64,000 bases of DNA from an uncultured Cyclobacteriaceae bacterium (GCA_937146645.1 CAKZRQ010000016.1:124001-188000), one strand, 5' to 3'; numbered from the stretch's first letter, positions 34,068 to 43,769 are shown. The notes: generated by a model from the letters alone, not told the origin. Numbers and translations are program-made.

Positions 34068-35843
34068 ATGAATGTAACCGGAATCGATTGGGCCATAATC
34101 GGAGCCTTTTTTCTTGTCTCACTTCTGATCGGTCTTTTTACCTCGAAGAAAGCTGGATCCTCGGCAAAGGAGTTTTTCCTCTCTGGACGAAACATGCCCT
34201 GGTGGCTATTAGGTGTTTCCATGGTCGCTACCACCTTTTCTGCGGATACTCCAAACCTCGTTACTGATTTGGTGAGAAAAAACGGTGTGGCTGGAAACTG
34301 GAGTTGGTGGGCATTCCTGCTTACTGGTATGTTGACGGTTTTCGTTTACGCCAAACTCTGGAGAAGATCTGAAGTAACCACGGACCTGGAGTTTTATGAA
34401 CTGCGCTATTCAGGCAAAGGAGCTGCATTTCTAAGGGCCTTTAGAGCACTTTATTTAGGTGTATTCTTTAATGTGGTGATTATGGCCACAGTTTCACTGG
34501 CAGCGATTAAGATAGGAGGAGTAATGCTTGGTTTGACTCCGGTACAGACCCTTTTGATTGCTTCGATAGTCACTGTGGTTTACAGTTCTCTGGGTGGTTT
34601 GAAAGGGGTTCTACTCACAGACTTTTTCCAGTTCTTTATCGCGATTATTGGTTCCTTTGGAGCAGCTTATTATATCATTGATCTTCCAGAAATTGGATCA
34701 GTTAGCAACCTGTTGAGTCATGAGTTGGTTGCGGATAAACTAGATTTCTTTCCGGATTTTTCTGATCCGAATGCTTTCATTCCTTTGTTTCTGTTGCCCA
34801 TAGCAATTCAATGGTGGGCGACTTGGTATCCAGGTGCTGAGCCTGGAGGTGGGGGCTACATCGCCCAAAGAATGCTTTCTGCCAAAGATGAAAAGAATGC
34901 CATGGGTGCCACCCTATTCTTTAATGTGGCGCATTATGCATTAAGACCTTGGCCTTGGATTTTGATTGCCTTGGCCTCGCTGGTGATTTTCCCAAATATC
35001 AGTGATATGCAGGAGGCTTTTCCAGCCATCACCGAAGATAAGCTTGGTGATGATTTGGCTTATTCTGCTATGCTAACATTCTTACCCACAGGCCTGATTG
35101 GAATTGTACTGGCCTCTCTTATCGCGGCGGTGATGTCCACTTTATCCACTCATTTGAATTGGGGATCTTCCTATATCGTTAATGACTTCTATCTGAGATT
35201 TGTGAAGCCTGAAGCTTCCGACAAAGAGCTTGTAGCGGTTGGAAGAATTTCAACGGTATTACTAATGGTTTTCTCAGCCTTTTTGGCTTTGGCACTTTCA
35301 AGTGCTCTGGATGCCTTTAATATTCTCCTTCAAATAGGAGCAGGTACCGGGCTTATTTTTATTCTGAGATGGTTCTGGTGGAGGATTAATGCCTACACTG
35401 AAATCTCAGCTATGGCAATTTCTTTTGTGGTGGCTATTTTCTTCGAGGCTATCAATCCAAATATTGGACTCATTGCTATTCCAGAAGATCAAGCCTATCT
35501 GAAGCTGATCTATAGTGTTTCTATAACTACCGTGGGATGGCTTTTGGTTACTTTCCTTACACAGCCAGAAAAGGATGAAATTCTGCTAAGCTTTTATGAA
35601 AAAGTGAAGCCTGCAGCCTTTGGCTGGAAGAAGGTTCTGGATCGCTATCCTGAAATCAAGCAGAATCCAGGTCAGTTGCCAAAAGAAATCGGCATGATGC
35701 TGTTGGGTTCAATTATGGTTTACACCGCCTTGTTCTCCACAGGTTTCTTCATTTACAGCGAGATGCTGGGTGGGGTAATCTGTGCGATTGTTGCTTTGGC
35801 CTCAGGAGGCCTAATGCTCAAAACCTGGAAAACTCTAGGTTAA
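34068..35843 (+). CDS. Sodium:solute symporter family protein
   Basis: 591 residues with about 14 membrane helices. The SSS pattern is clear: FFLVSLLIGLFTSKKAG, then SAKEFFLSGRNMPWWLLGVSMVATTFSADTPNLV with the Na+ and substrate sites in the first broken helix, and the inverted-repeat second unit. It couples inward Na+ to uptake of a sugar or other small solute; length and the GRNMPWW motif resemble SGLT-type proteins. It is divergent from the NahK-like kinase and overlaps gldD tail to tail by four bases. Confidence 0.9.
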   Translation: MNVTGIDWAIIGAFFLVSLLIGLFTSKKAGSSAKEFFLSGRNMPWWLLGVSMVATTFSADTPNLVTDLVRKNGVAGNWSWWAFLLTGMLTVFVYAKLWRRSEVTTDLEFYELRYSGKGAAFLRAFRALYLGVFFNVVIMATVSLAAIKIGGVMLGLTPVQTLLIASIVTVVYSSLGGLKGVLLTDFFQFFIAIIGSFGAAYYIIDLPEIGSVSNLLSHELVADKLDFFPDFSDPNAFIPLFLLPIAIQWWATWYPGAEPGGGGYIAQRMLSAKDEKNAMGATLFFNVAHYALRPWPWILIALASLVIFPNISDMQEAFPAITEDKLGDDLAYSAMLTFLPTGLIGIVLASLIAAVMSTLSTHLNWGSSYIVNDFYLRFVKPEASDKELVAVGRISTVLLMVFSAFLALALSSALDAFNILLQIGAGTGLIFILRWFWWRINAYTEISAMAISFVVAIFFEAINPNIGLIAIPEDQAYLKLIYSVSITTVGWLLVTFLTQPEKDEILLSFYEKVKPAAFGWKKVLDRYPEIKQNPGQLPKEIGMMLLGSIMVYTALFSTGFFIYSEMLGGVICAIVALASGGLMLKTWKTLG

Positions 35844-36415
35844 TTCTGAAAAGTAACTGAATTCATCAGGTGCGCCATGTCTACTTTGATGTATTCGATC
35901 ACGGGTTCAAGGGAATCATTTTTCATTGCCGTATTGAAATACAAAGCACCTCGTAAAAAGTGCTTAGTAGAATCCGTCACGAAAAACTGGAATTGAGTGG
36001 GAACTTCACCTTCAAGTTCTGCGACTACTCCTGTGTAGCCATTAGGGGTGATTGTCACTGCCTCTTCGATGCCATAAGCTTTGATCTGATGCTTTGCGGT
36101 AAGCTTAAAAGCATCTTCAGATAAAGTACGGAAATCCACAGTTTTTCCATCGATTTCCTTGTAGGTCATATGAATTTTGGCACCAAAATCCACATAGTGG
36201 AGATTAATCCAATTCTTTTCTGCAAGATTAAATGAATCCGCTTCCACGCGGCTAAACTTCGAGTATTCCAGTTGATAGGGGAGCTCATTTGCCAGAGATT
36301 CGAATTGGTGCTCAGGAAGGTCAATCCGATTATACCCAGGAGGTTTTGGCAAATAGTTTTCCGAGCAGGAACTCAAAAAAAGAATAGAAAATAGGATCAG
36401 TGCCGATCTTTTCAT
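35840..36415 (-). CDS. gldD: Gliding motility lipoprotein GldD
   Basis: 191 residues. The lipoprotein signal ends SSCSEN and is followed by YLPKPPGYNRIDLPEHQF, the hallmark of GldD, then a beta-rich domain. GldD is needed for gliding and for the type IX secretion system of Bacteroidota. It stands alone here, as gldD often does, and supports the taxonomic assignment. The last bases overlap the symporter stop on the other strand. Confidence 0.92.
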   Translation of the reverse strand: MKRSALILFSILFLSSCSENYLPKPPGYNRIDLPEHQFESLANELPYQLEYSKFSRVEADSFNLAEKNWINLHYVDFGAKIHMTYKEIDGKTVDFRTLSEDAFKLTAKHQIKAYGIEEAVTITPNGYTGVVAELEGEVPTQFQFFVTDSTKHFLRGALYFNTAMKNDSLEPVIEYIKVDMAHLMNSVTFQN

Positions 36416-36493
36416 AGGGTAAAATTAGACTATTCAATTTGAAATAGCGGGGAAATAGTACGATTTTAACGTAGAATCAAACACCACATTATC

Positions 36494-37024
36494 ATGAAAA
36501 GCTTTTCAAAATTATTCGGAGTATTGGTTATGCTCTTTTCTTTTCTTGCTGTAGGGACTCTTCAGGCCCAGACTACGGTTGAGGAATTCGTGGCAAAATG
36601 GGGAAATGGAGAGAAATTTACGCTTGACGTTTTAAATGCTATGCCTGACTCAGGTATGGATTATAAACCTGCTGATGAGTCCATGTCTTTTAAGGAGCAG
36701 TTACATCACATCGGTGGCGGTATCGTTGGAATTAGTCAGGGATTTTTAAACGGTGACGAGGCTTCCGCCCCCAAACTAGATTTAGAGGGAGCCTCTAAGG
36801 AGGATTTGGCTAAATATCTGAGCGATGCCTATGCCTACGGCAAAGCTACGGTTGCTGCTTTAAGCGAAGAGGAGCTTGCCGAAGTAATTCCCGTTTTTGG
36901 AACCGAGGCATCACGGAGACAAGTGATTGCCTTAATTGACGATCACTGTACTCATCACCGAGGAGTTGCAGTGGCCTATCTAAGAGCTAATGGAGTGAAA
37001 CCTCCTTCATTTGTTGGTTTCTAA
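36494..37024 (+). CDS. Exported DinB-fold protein
   Basis: 176 residues with a signal peptide (FGVLVMLFSFLAVGTLQAQ). The mature four-helix bundle carries the DinB/YfiT metal triad: a histidine in EQLHHIGGG and the histidines of DDHCTHHRG near the C-terminus. Export is uncommon in this mostly cytoplasmic family but frequent in Bacteroidota. Thiol-transferase or hydrolase activity has been proposed for the superfamily; the substrate is unknown. Confidence 0.85.
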   Translation: MKSFSKLFGVLVMLFSFLAVGTLQAQTTVEEFVAKWGNGEKFTLDVLNAMPDSGMDYKPADESMSFKEQLHHIGGGIVGISQGFLNGDEASAPKLDLEGASKEDLAKYLSDAYAYGKATVAALSEEELAEVIPVFGTEASRRQVIALIDDHCTHHRGVAVAYLRANGVKPPSFVGF

Positions 37025-37033
37025 TTCAAAATT

Positions 37034-37058
37034 TAGAATTATTTAATTCTACCTTTTT
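37034..37058 (+). terminator. Weak intrinsic terminator
   Basis: TAGAATT-ATTT-AATTCTA followed by CCTTTTTG, nine bases after the DinB stop. The stem is AT rich. Confidence 0.45.
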
Positions 37059-37148
37059 GTCACATTGAGCGCCCGCCTGACCCCGGGCAGGGAGTCGAAA
37101 TGTTCTTCTACGAATCAGAAATAGACTTCGACTCCGCTCAGTCTGACA
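37058..37148. repeat. REP-like inverted repeat with insertion in one arm
   Basis: The right arm (37125-37148) and the left arm (37058-37070 plus 37091-37101) are near reverse complements of each other, sharing the core GAGTCGAA and TTGAGC/GCTCAG. A 20-base GC-rich segment (37071-37090) interrupts the left arm. This family of short repeats is frequent between genes in Bacteroidota. Confidence 0.6.
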
Positions 37149-37175
37149 GATTTTTCTATTACGAACAACCTTTTT

Positions 37176-37784
37176 TTACTCTGTTACCCAGGCAACTTTT
37201 TCATCGAGTGATTCTCTCTTGCCTTCCGGCCAAAGGTCTGAAGCCCTTTTGGCCACATAGAAAAAGCCCATTAACATATCCTCTCCTTCAAGCCCAAAGT
37301 CTTCTCTTGCTTCCTGCCAAAATGTAGGCCCACCCGTAGACCAGTATGCTGCTAAGCCATGAGCTGAAGCGGTTAAGTACATGTTTTGAACGGCCATAGC
37401 TGTGCAGGCAATTTCTTCCATCACAGGGATAGGAGTGCCTTCAGTTCTTTTCATCAGGATGGCGATGATATGAGAAGCTTTGGTGGGGGCCAGCTTAAAT
37501 TTTTCATACTTGGCTTCCACAAATGGAGTCCCATTTTTCTCAGCTCGGTTCCTATACATATCAGCCTGATAATTGGCAAATTTCTTAAGCCCATCTCCCT
37601 TGTAGACGATAAATCTCCAAGGTTCGGTTAGCTTATGTGAGGGAGCCCAACGGGCATTTTCAAGCATCTCTTCGATGATGGAATCATCGACAGGATCGTT
37701 TTCCTTGAACTGAGCAGGAAACATCGATCTCCGCCCACGTATGATCTTATTTACTTCTTCTATATTAAAATCAGGTATCGCCAT
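37176..37784 (-). CDS. Nitroreductase family protein
   Basis: 202 residues. FMN-binding residues are in IRGRRSMFPAQF at the start, NARWAPSHKLTEPWRFIVY, and AYWSTGG/LMGFFYV near the end. It is the small NfnB/NADH-dependent nitroreductase-type fold, usually a dimer that reduces quinones or nitro compounds. The substrate here is unknown. It follows the S10 peptidase gene by 51 bases. Confidence 0.88.
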   Translation of the reverse strand: MAIPDFNIEEVNKIIRGRRSMFPAQFKENDPVDDSIIEEMLENARWAPSHKLTEPWRFIVYKGDGLKKFANYQADMYRNRAEKNGTPFVEAKYEKFKLAPTKASHIIAILMKRTEGTPIPVMEEIACTAMAVQNMYLTASAHGLAAYWSTGGPTFWQEAREDFGLEGEDMLMGFFYVAKRASDLWPEGKRESLDEKVAWVTE

Positions 37785-37801
37785 ATTTTTTATTTATAAT
37801 A

Positions 37802-37820
37802 AATCTAAATAATTTGGATT
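37802..37820. promoter_or_regulatory. Imperfect palindrome upstream of nitroreductase
   Basis: AATC-t-AAAT-a-ATTT-g-GATT forms a 19-base near-palindrome between the S10 peptidase stop and the nitroreductase start. AT-rich, so chance is possible. Confidence 0.3.
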
Positions 37821-37835
37821 AGTTCCCCGATCTAA

Positions 37836-39341
37836 TTATTTAAGATTCGACTCCAAAAACGCACGAATATCTGAAGATAAAGCATCGAAATCTTCCTGAC
37901 GATTGTACATCATGTGTCCCGCTTCATAATAGGTCATTTGAATGCGATCCTGTGGGAATTCATGTCGAGAAAATGTGAATTCAGAATCGAAAAATGGAGT
38001 GATTAAATCGTAGTATCCATTCGCGACTAAGACCTGTAGTTGTGTATTTCTTCGCATGGCCTCACTTAGACTTCGAGCGGTGCTCACGTAAGAAGGTTCC
38101 CAGTATCCACCAGCCGATGGCTTCCAATCCCAACCTGACATACTTTGTGAGGAGGTATAATATGGACGATCCATTTTTACTTCCAGATCATTCATCAGGT
38201 AATCATTGAACGTGGCCGTGTAGGCAGCTCCTGTCATATATCCACTTGGATCACCTAACACCGGGCCTTCAGCAACCGCTTCTGTTTCCTCATTCAGAAA
38301 TCTCCCATCCAGAGTTCCGATTACTTTGCGCTCATCGCGCAAAAGCTCTTTCTTAAATCTTCCCATCAGGATTTGATTGTCCGAAAGGAGAATATAATCC
38401 TTATCCAAACCTGTAAAATAGGCTAGCTTCTCGGCAATCGCATTCTTTTGCTCAGGTGTCTGCTTCTGTGCCAAAAAGAGCGATTCCAGATATTCTCCGT
38501 AAGCAAACTCCCTTGCTTCCTGAGCAAATTCCTCAATCGTTTTACCTTGACCAGCTTTGCCATGGTACCAGGCAGTCACGGCTTGAGAAGGGAGATAGGT
38601 GAAAAGTGAAGTCAGATTATCCTTTGTAGAAGTGGAACCTGCATAGTCAAGAGCCTGAGAGATCAAAACCAATCCATTCAAGGCCATGGTTTGACCTCCG
38701 CCCTGAAGTACTTCGGTGATCAGTGCAGCTCTGGTGGTTCCAAAGCTTTCTCCTGCTATAAACTTTGGTGCTTGCCAACGATTATGTTTGGTCACCCAAG
38801 TTCTCATAAACTGAGCAATGGAACGTGCATCTGCATTTAGTCCCCAAAAGTCTTTTCCTTCTCCTTTGCCTTCAAGTTGGCTGAATCCTGTTCCGATGGG
38901 ATCTACAAAAACCAGGTCGACCAGATCAATCAAAAAATCTGAATTGTCCACCATTTCGTAAGGAGCCGCTCCATCGTCCTCATCTGCATCGCTATCCACT
39001 TTGACCACCTTTGGTCCAAAAAAACCCATATGCAGCCAAACCGAAGCAGAACCAGGACCTCCATTGAAAACGAACATCACCGGGCGTGTGGAATCAGTAC
39101 TTCCTCCAGATTTCAAATAGGAGGTACTCCACATGGAGCCGATGACTTCACCCTCAGAGTCTTTAATGAAAGTTTCTCCCACAATCGCATCATATGAAAT
39201 GGATTTTCCACCGAAGTTGCCTTGATGACTGGTCTTAAATTCTTTGGGCTCTCTTGGCTCCCAAGATTTTTCCTGGTCCTGGGCGAAAGAGATGCTGCTG
39301 ATCAGAATCAGCATTAAAAGTGTATTGATAATTCGTCTCAT
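37836..39341 (-). CDS. Secreted S10 family carboxypeptidase-like protein
   Basis: 501 residues with signal peptide ending SFAQ. The oxyanion-hole motif FNGGPGSASVWLHMGFFGP, the nucleophile elbow GESFGTT (S199), NGYYDLITPF with the Asp and YEAGHMMY with the His complete the Ser-Asp-His triad of peptidase family S10. It probably cleaves peptides in the periplasm or outside. It is 16 bases downstream of a TonB-dependent receptor, which probably imports the products. Confidence 0.9.
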   Translation of the reverse strand: MRRIINTLLMLILISSISFAQDQEKSWEPREPKEFKTSHQGNFGGKSISYDAIVGETFIKDSEGEVIGSMWSTSYLKSGGSTDSTRPVMFVFNGGPGSASVWLHMGFFGPKVVKVDSDADEDDGAAPYEMVDNSDFLIDLVDLVFVDPIGTGFSQLEGKGEGKDFWGLNADARSIAQFMRTWVTKHNRWQAPKFIAGESFGTTRAALITEVLQGGGQTMALNGLVLISQALDYAGSTSTKDNLTSLFTYLPSQAVTAWYHGKAGQGKTIEEFAQEAREFAYGEYLESLFLAQKQTPEQKNAIAEKLAYFTGLDKDYILLSDNQILMGRFKKELLRDERKVIGTLDGRFLNEETEAVAEGPVLGDPSGYMTGAAYTATFNDYLMNDLEVKMDRPYYTSSQSMSGWDWKPSAGGYWEPSYVSTARSLSEAMRRNTQLQVLVANGYYDLITPFFDSEFTFSRHEFPQDRIQMTYYEAGHMMYNRQEDFDALSSDIRAFLESNLK

Positions 39342-39357
39342 AGTGTTTAGATGAAAT

Positions 39358-41598
39358 CTAGTAGTTGAAGCTTAATTTAATTCCTCCATACCAGTTTCTG
39401 GCAGGGGCTGGCTGATAAAACCGTCCACCAAAAGGATTGAGATCATTCCCCAAGGAATAAACCTCATCTAATAAATTGTCTATTCCTGTAAATATCTCCA
39501 AATCCCATCTTCCTCCCAGGTTACTTGCCCATCCTACTCTCAGATTCATCAGGTTAAAGGGATCCTGATAGACGGTATTAGCATCATTGAGAGGAATTTC
39601 AGAGACATATTGATGGGTTAGATTCAGATAAATTCCTGGAGATGTACGAAGATCGAACCTGGTGACCAAAGTCGTTTGGGGAACGCCAGTTAGGTCATTT
39701 CCAGAAAAGTCATTCTCTCTTTTTTGATAATCCACAAAAGTGAAAAACTGACCCGTGTAAGCCGTTCCCAGACTTAGATTTCTGATGGCCCCTGAAGCAT
39801 TTCTGATAAAATCATAATCGATGGCGGCCTCTATTCCTTTCTGATCTGTGGCTCCGGCATTTTGGAAAAGTACAACGCCTTGCTCATTTGTAAAGGTGGT
39901 GATCGTTTCATCCAGCTTGAAGAAATAGACAGTGAAATCCACGTTTAGCTCATCTTTTCCATGGCGAAATCCTATTTCATAATTTTGGCCTCGCTCGGCT
40001 TCTAAGTCCAAATTCAGACTGCCTTCATTGGTTCGAACCTCGTCAATCGTGGGAGGTGAAAAGCCACTACTGATGCTTCCATAAACTGCCGTAAAATCAG
40101 AAATTCTATAATTCAGAGCTACTCTTGGAATCACGATGGGATCGAAAGTTCTTTCTTGAATTCCAGTGGGTCCTCCGGATGCATCTACCTGCCTGTCTAT
40201 TTCGAAACTTGAGAAGTTCTCGCTTAAACCAAGCGTGAAAAGGAGCTTTTCGGTTAAACTCCATTCGAGTTGCTGGAAGAGGAATGCCTGACTTGCTCTT
40301 AGCTTATCAGCAAAGCGAATGGTGTCAGCCACTCCATTTACATTTCCAAAGTTCTGAGCATCCGTGATGCTTCCCTGAGCTTCTGCCCCGAGGACAATTC
40401 TCATCGGTTTTTTGAGAAGATTCCCGTTGAATTCAAAGCTCGTTCGTCCACCATACCCAAAACTCAATTCCTTTTTGTAATCCAGAATAAAAGGGTTTTC
40501 GAAATCGGTAGTGGTAAGGTAAAGGGCTGTGGTATTCTTACTCTTCTCAGAAAAGGTATAGGTTTGAGCGAGCGAACCGAAAATGGTTTGCTGATCTATG
40601 GAGCTATTTTGGTCTTCCGACCTGGGTCTTGCCTGAGTTGGGTCCTCATTAAATTGTTCCTCATTAAGGCCTCCTGGAATTTCATACTGAAGATCAGAAA
40701 CTAAAAGCTGGGTTCTGATCTCCTGCTTTTCAGATGGATTGAAGCTTCCTGAGAGCTGGAAAACTTTGCGATCCATCGCAGAATGATCGCGGTAGCCATC
40801 TGCTTTTTGGCGCACAAAAGAAGCTTCCAGTCCTCCGGTTCCTATTTTTTGAGCCAAACCAAGACGATATTTTACCAGACCAAAATCTCCCAAAAGTAGA
40901 TCGGAGCTAACCCGATTACCACTGACTTGAGCAGGGCTACTTAGATTAATCACTCCGCCATTTCCTGCACCATAGACAGAACCAGAAGGACCCTTGATTA
41001 CTTCTCCAGTCCGAATATTTGTAAGGTCCAGAAGGTTCAAAGGAGTGGTGCCATCAGGTGCGGTAAATGGAACTTCATTCCAGTAAACCTTCACATTTCG
41101 CACTCCAAAAGGCGCACGCAAAGAACTTCCGCGAATAGAAACCCGATAACTGGCAGGAGCTCGCTCTTCTATTCTTACCCCGGGCTTTGTATTAAAGGAA
41201 TTGACAATGGAAGTTTCATTGAATCGATTGAAGTCGGCTTCTCGCAGGACCGCAATGGATGCCGACTGTTCCAACAAAGGTCGCTGTGTTTCAAAAGCTG
41301 TAATGGTAACCTCGGAAAGGTCTATGGCCAGCTTTTGTAAAAAGACCACATTCTCTCCCATTGAAAGTCTGACTCTGAGGGTTTGATATCCCTCCTTGGT
41401 AATAAGAAAGGATTCAGCAGATTCTAAATTAAAGGCAACTTGTCCTGAAACATTACTTAATTCGGTTCTACCATCTTCACTTTCAACGATGACATCCGGC
41501 AGAGGTAACCGACTTTCCTGATCCAGAACCTTGATTGAAATTTGCCCATGGCAAAGAAGACTAATAAAAAGAAGCAGAAGGGTGAAAATTCTACGCAT
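39358..41598 (-). CDS. TonB-dependent receptor
   Basis: 746 residues. Signal peptide ending CHGQ, an N-terminal carboxypeptidase-regulatory-like domain (VLDQESRLPLPDVIVESEDG), a TonB box region with DLSEVTITAFE, plug (IRGSSLRAPFGVRNVKVY, GPSGSVYGAGNGGVINL) and a 22-strand barrel ending in WYGGIKLSFNY. The plug style and lack of a SusD partner resemble FecA-like siderophore/metal or peptide receptors more than SusC. It forms an operon with the S10 peptidase. Confidence 0.92.
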   Translation of the reverse strand: MRRIFTLLLLFISLLCHGQISIKVLDQESRLPLPDVIVESEDGRTELSNVSGQVAFNLESAESFLITKEGYQTLRVRLSMGENVVFLQKLAIDLSEVTITAFETQRPLLEQSASIAVLREADFNRFNETSIVNSFNTKPGVRIEERAPASYRVSIRGSSLRAPFGVRNVKVYWNEVPFTAPDGTTPLNLLDLTNIRTGEVIKGPSGSVYGAGNGGVINLSSPAQVSGNRVSSDLLLGDFGLVKYRLGLAQKIGTGGLEASFVRQKADGYRDHSAMDRKVFQLSGSFNPSEKQEIRTQLLVSDLQYEIPGGLNEEQFNEDPTQARPRSEDQNSSIDQQTIFGSLAQTYTFSEKSKNTTALYLTTTDFENPFILDYKKELSFGYGGRTSFEFNGNLLKKPMRIVLGAEAQGSITDAQNFGNVNGVADTIRFADKLRASQAFLFQQLEWSLTEKLLFTLGLSENFSSFEIDRQVDASGGPTGIQERTFDPIVIPRVALNYRISDFTAVYGSISSGFSPPTIDEVRTNEGSLNLDLEAERGQNYEIGFRHGKDELNVDFTVYFFKLDETITTFTNEQGVVLFQNAGATDQKGIEAAIDYDFIRNASGAIRNLSLGTAYTGQFFTFVDYQKRENDFSGNDLTGVPQTTLVTRFDLRTSPGIYLNLTHQYVSEIPLNDANTVYQDPFNLMNLRVGWASNLGGRWDLEIFTGIDNLLDEVYSLGNDLNPFGGRFYQPAPARNWYGGIKLSFNY

Positions 41599-41689
41599 GC
41601 GGCGAAGTTAAGGGCTTTTTTGAGAATGAGCTTTTACCTGAAAAGACCAGTGGTCAGCTAAGGTGATGGGCTAGCAAATTGTACTTTCT

Positions 41690-41711
41690 ATTCCGGATTA
41701 GAATCCGTAAT
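41690..41711. promoter_or_regulatory. 22-base near-palindrome upstream of fucosidase operon
   Basis: Core CGGATT-AG-AATCCG, extended by ATT and AAT with one mismatch on each side, located 21 bases before ATG 41733. It is a good candidate operator for the fucosidase/sulfatase operon. Confidence 0.45.
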
Positions 41712-41732
41712 ATTCCTATTAACCATCCTGCC

Positions 41733-43769
41733 ATGAAAAAGTATTTTTTTGTTTTCATTCTCTTTGGATTTTGGGCTTGTGAGCCTAAGGTTGCTCCTCC
41801 AGAACCGGTATTTCCTATCCCGGAAGAAAGGCAGATTCTTTGGCAGGAACTCGAATATTATGGGTTCATCCATTTTAACATGAACACCTTCTCGGATCGG
41901 GAATGGGGCTTTGGAGATGAATCTCCTGATCAGTTTAATCCTAATGAACTTGATACCCGTCAGTGGGCGAAGGTTGCTTCGGAAGCAGGAATGAAGGGCT
42001 TGATTTTGACGGCAAAGCATCATGACGGATTTGTGCTTTGGCCATCGGCCTACACAGAGCATTCTGTGAAAAACAGCCCCTGGAGAAATGGAGAGGGCGA
42101 TTTGATTCAGGAATTTGTGGATGCCTGTAGAGAATTTGGGCTTCAGCCTGGCATTTATTATTCCCCATGGGATAGAAATCATCCCGACTATGGGAAGCCT
42201 GAATACATCACCTACATGCGAAACCAGCTGAGAGAATTGCTTACGAATTACGGGGAGATTTTTGAGGTGTGGTTTGATGGTGCAAATGGGGGAGATGGAT
42301 GGTATGGCGGAGCCAATGAAACCCGGAAAGTGGATAAGCTGACCTATTACGATTGGCCGAATACGCATGCTCTGGTTCGAGAACTACAACCCAATGCCGT
42401 TTTATTCAGTGATGCCGGTCCAGATGTACGCTGGGTGGGAAACGAAAGTGGCTTTGCATACGAAACCACCTGGTCGAATTTATTCCGAGATTCCGTTTAT
42501 GCAGGGATGCCAGAGTATGCTCAGGAATGGTCGGATGGACAGGAGAATGGCTCGCATTGGGTTCCCGCTGAGACCAACGTCTCCACGCGTCCAGGATGGT
42601 ATTACCATACCTATGAGGATCATAAGGTGAAGACTCTGGACAGACTGGTGGATATTTACTATGAAAGTATTGGCAGAAATACATCGCTACTCATCAATTT
42701 CCCAGTGGATACCAGAGGACTAATTCATGAACGAGACGAAGAAGCTGTCCTGGCTTTGGCGGCCAAAATAGAAGAAGACTTTGCCTATAATTTACTTGGT
42801 GAATCTGAAATTATCGCCTCGTCTGAGCGAGGGAAAGGCTATGAGGCTACTAATCTATTTGATCAGGATTATGAGACTTACTGGAGCGTTCCGGATGGTA
42901 CTTCTGATGCTGATTTAATTTTTGATTTTGGGAAGGAGACTACTTTTAATAGGCTTTTGATTCAGGAATATACCCCCTTGGGGCAAAGGGTAAAATACTT
43001 TGTTCTGGAAAAAGAAACAGTTGATGGATGGGATAAAATCGCAGATGGGACTACGATTGGTTTTAAAAGGATTTTAAGATTTCCTGAAGAAAAAGCTCAG
43101 CGAGTCAGATTAAGAATTCTAGATTCGAAGGATATTCCTGTGATCTCCGAAGTTGGAATTTATCATGCCCCAGCTCTTCTTTTGCCTCCAAAAATATCCA
43201 GAGAAAAGAATGGAATGGTTACACTAAGTTCTACTGATAATGATCTGGAAGTTTACTATTCACTTAATCCAGATTCGGAAATGCAACTTTACTCTGAACC
43301 CTTTATGGTGAATGAAGCAGTAACCTTGAGGACTTTTTCAAAAGATCCAGGAACTGCAGAGATGAGTGTTGAAACTGAGGTTAGAATAGAGAAAAGTAAG
43401 GCTCTTTGGCAGAGCGACGAAGAAAGGGCGATCGATGAAAACCCACAGACCTATTGGACCAGTGAAAATAACGAGATTGAAATAGACCTGGGTGAAGAAG
43501 TGGAGCTTTCAGGATTCACTTATTACCCCATGCAAGCCAGATATCCCAGCGGCTTTATCAGCAGCTATGAATTTCAGGTGAGTCAGGATGGGAAACTTTG
43601 GAAGAAGGTTTCTGAAGGTGAGTTTTCAAACATCAAAAACAATCCCATTCAGCAAGAGAAAAGGTTTGAGGTGGAGACAGCCAGATTTATCCGTTTGAGG
43701 GCTATTCAAACCGTAGATAATCAGGCAGCCACTTTTGCCGAAGTAGGAATTATTACTCCATTACTATGA
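41733..43769 (+). CDS. GH29 alpha-L-fucosidase lipoprotein with discoidin domains
   Basis: 678 residues from ATG 41733, chosen for the lipoprotein signal MKKYFFVFILFGFWACEP; an upstream in-frame start is possible. The catalytic barrel has HFNMNTFSDREWG, GLILTAKHHDGFVLW, PGIYYSPWDRN and EVWFDGAN with the nucleophile D182. After it come an F5/8C (discoidin) domain (about 350-490), a chitobiase-like beta-sandwich (about 495-560) and a second F5/8C domain (about 565-675). It cleaves terminal alpha-L-fucose at the cell surface. Its stop overlaps the sulfatase start by ATGA. Confidence 0.93.
   Translation: MKKYFFVFILFGFWACEPKVAPPEPVFPIPEERQILWQELEYYGFIHFNMNTFSDREWGFGDESPDQFNPNELDTRQWAKVASEAGMKGLILTAKHHDGFVLWPSAYTEHSVKNSPWRNGEGDLIQEFVDACREFGLQPGIYYSPWDRNHPDYGKPEYITYMRNQLRELLTNYGEIFEVWFDGANGGDGWYGGANETRKVDKLTYYDWPNTHALVRELQPNAVLFSDAGPDVRWVGNESGFAYETTWSNLFRDSVYAGMPEYAQEWSDGQENGSHWVPAETNVSTRPGWYYHTYEDHKVKTLDRLVDIYYESIGRNTSLLINFPVDTRGLIHERDEEAVLALAAKIEEDFAYNLLGESEIIASSERGKGYEATNLFDQDYETYWSVPDGTSDADLIFDFGKETTFNRLLIQEYTPLGQRVKYFVLEKETVDGWDKIADGTTIGFKRILRFPEEKAQRVRLRILDSKDIPVISEVGIYHAPALLLPPKISREKNGMVTLSSTDNDLEVYYSLNPDSEMQLYSEPFMVNEAVTLRTFSKDPGTAEMSVETEVRIEKSKALWQSDEERAIDENPQTYWTSENNEIEIDLGEEVELSGFTYYPMQARYPSGFISSYEFQVSQDGKLWKKVSEGEFSNIKNNPIQQEKRFEVETARFIRLRAIQTVDNQAATFAEVGIITPLL

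Noticed and set aside
37071-37090. GC-rich segment as an independent regulatory site
   Set aside because: It is better explained as an insertion in the REP-like arm; no gene start is close enough.
39358-41598. TonB receptor as part of the fucosidase operon (SusC)
   Set aside because: It is on the opposite strand, has no SusD and is paired with an S10 peptidase.
41688-42368. Open frame of 226 codons on the minus strand inside the fucosidase gene
   Set aside because: It lies fully within a confident GH29 coding sequence, has no domain and is an antisense shadow.
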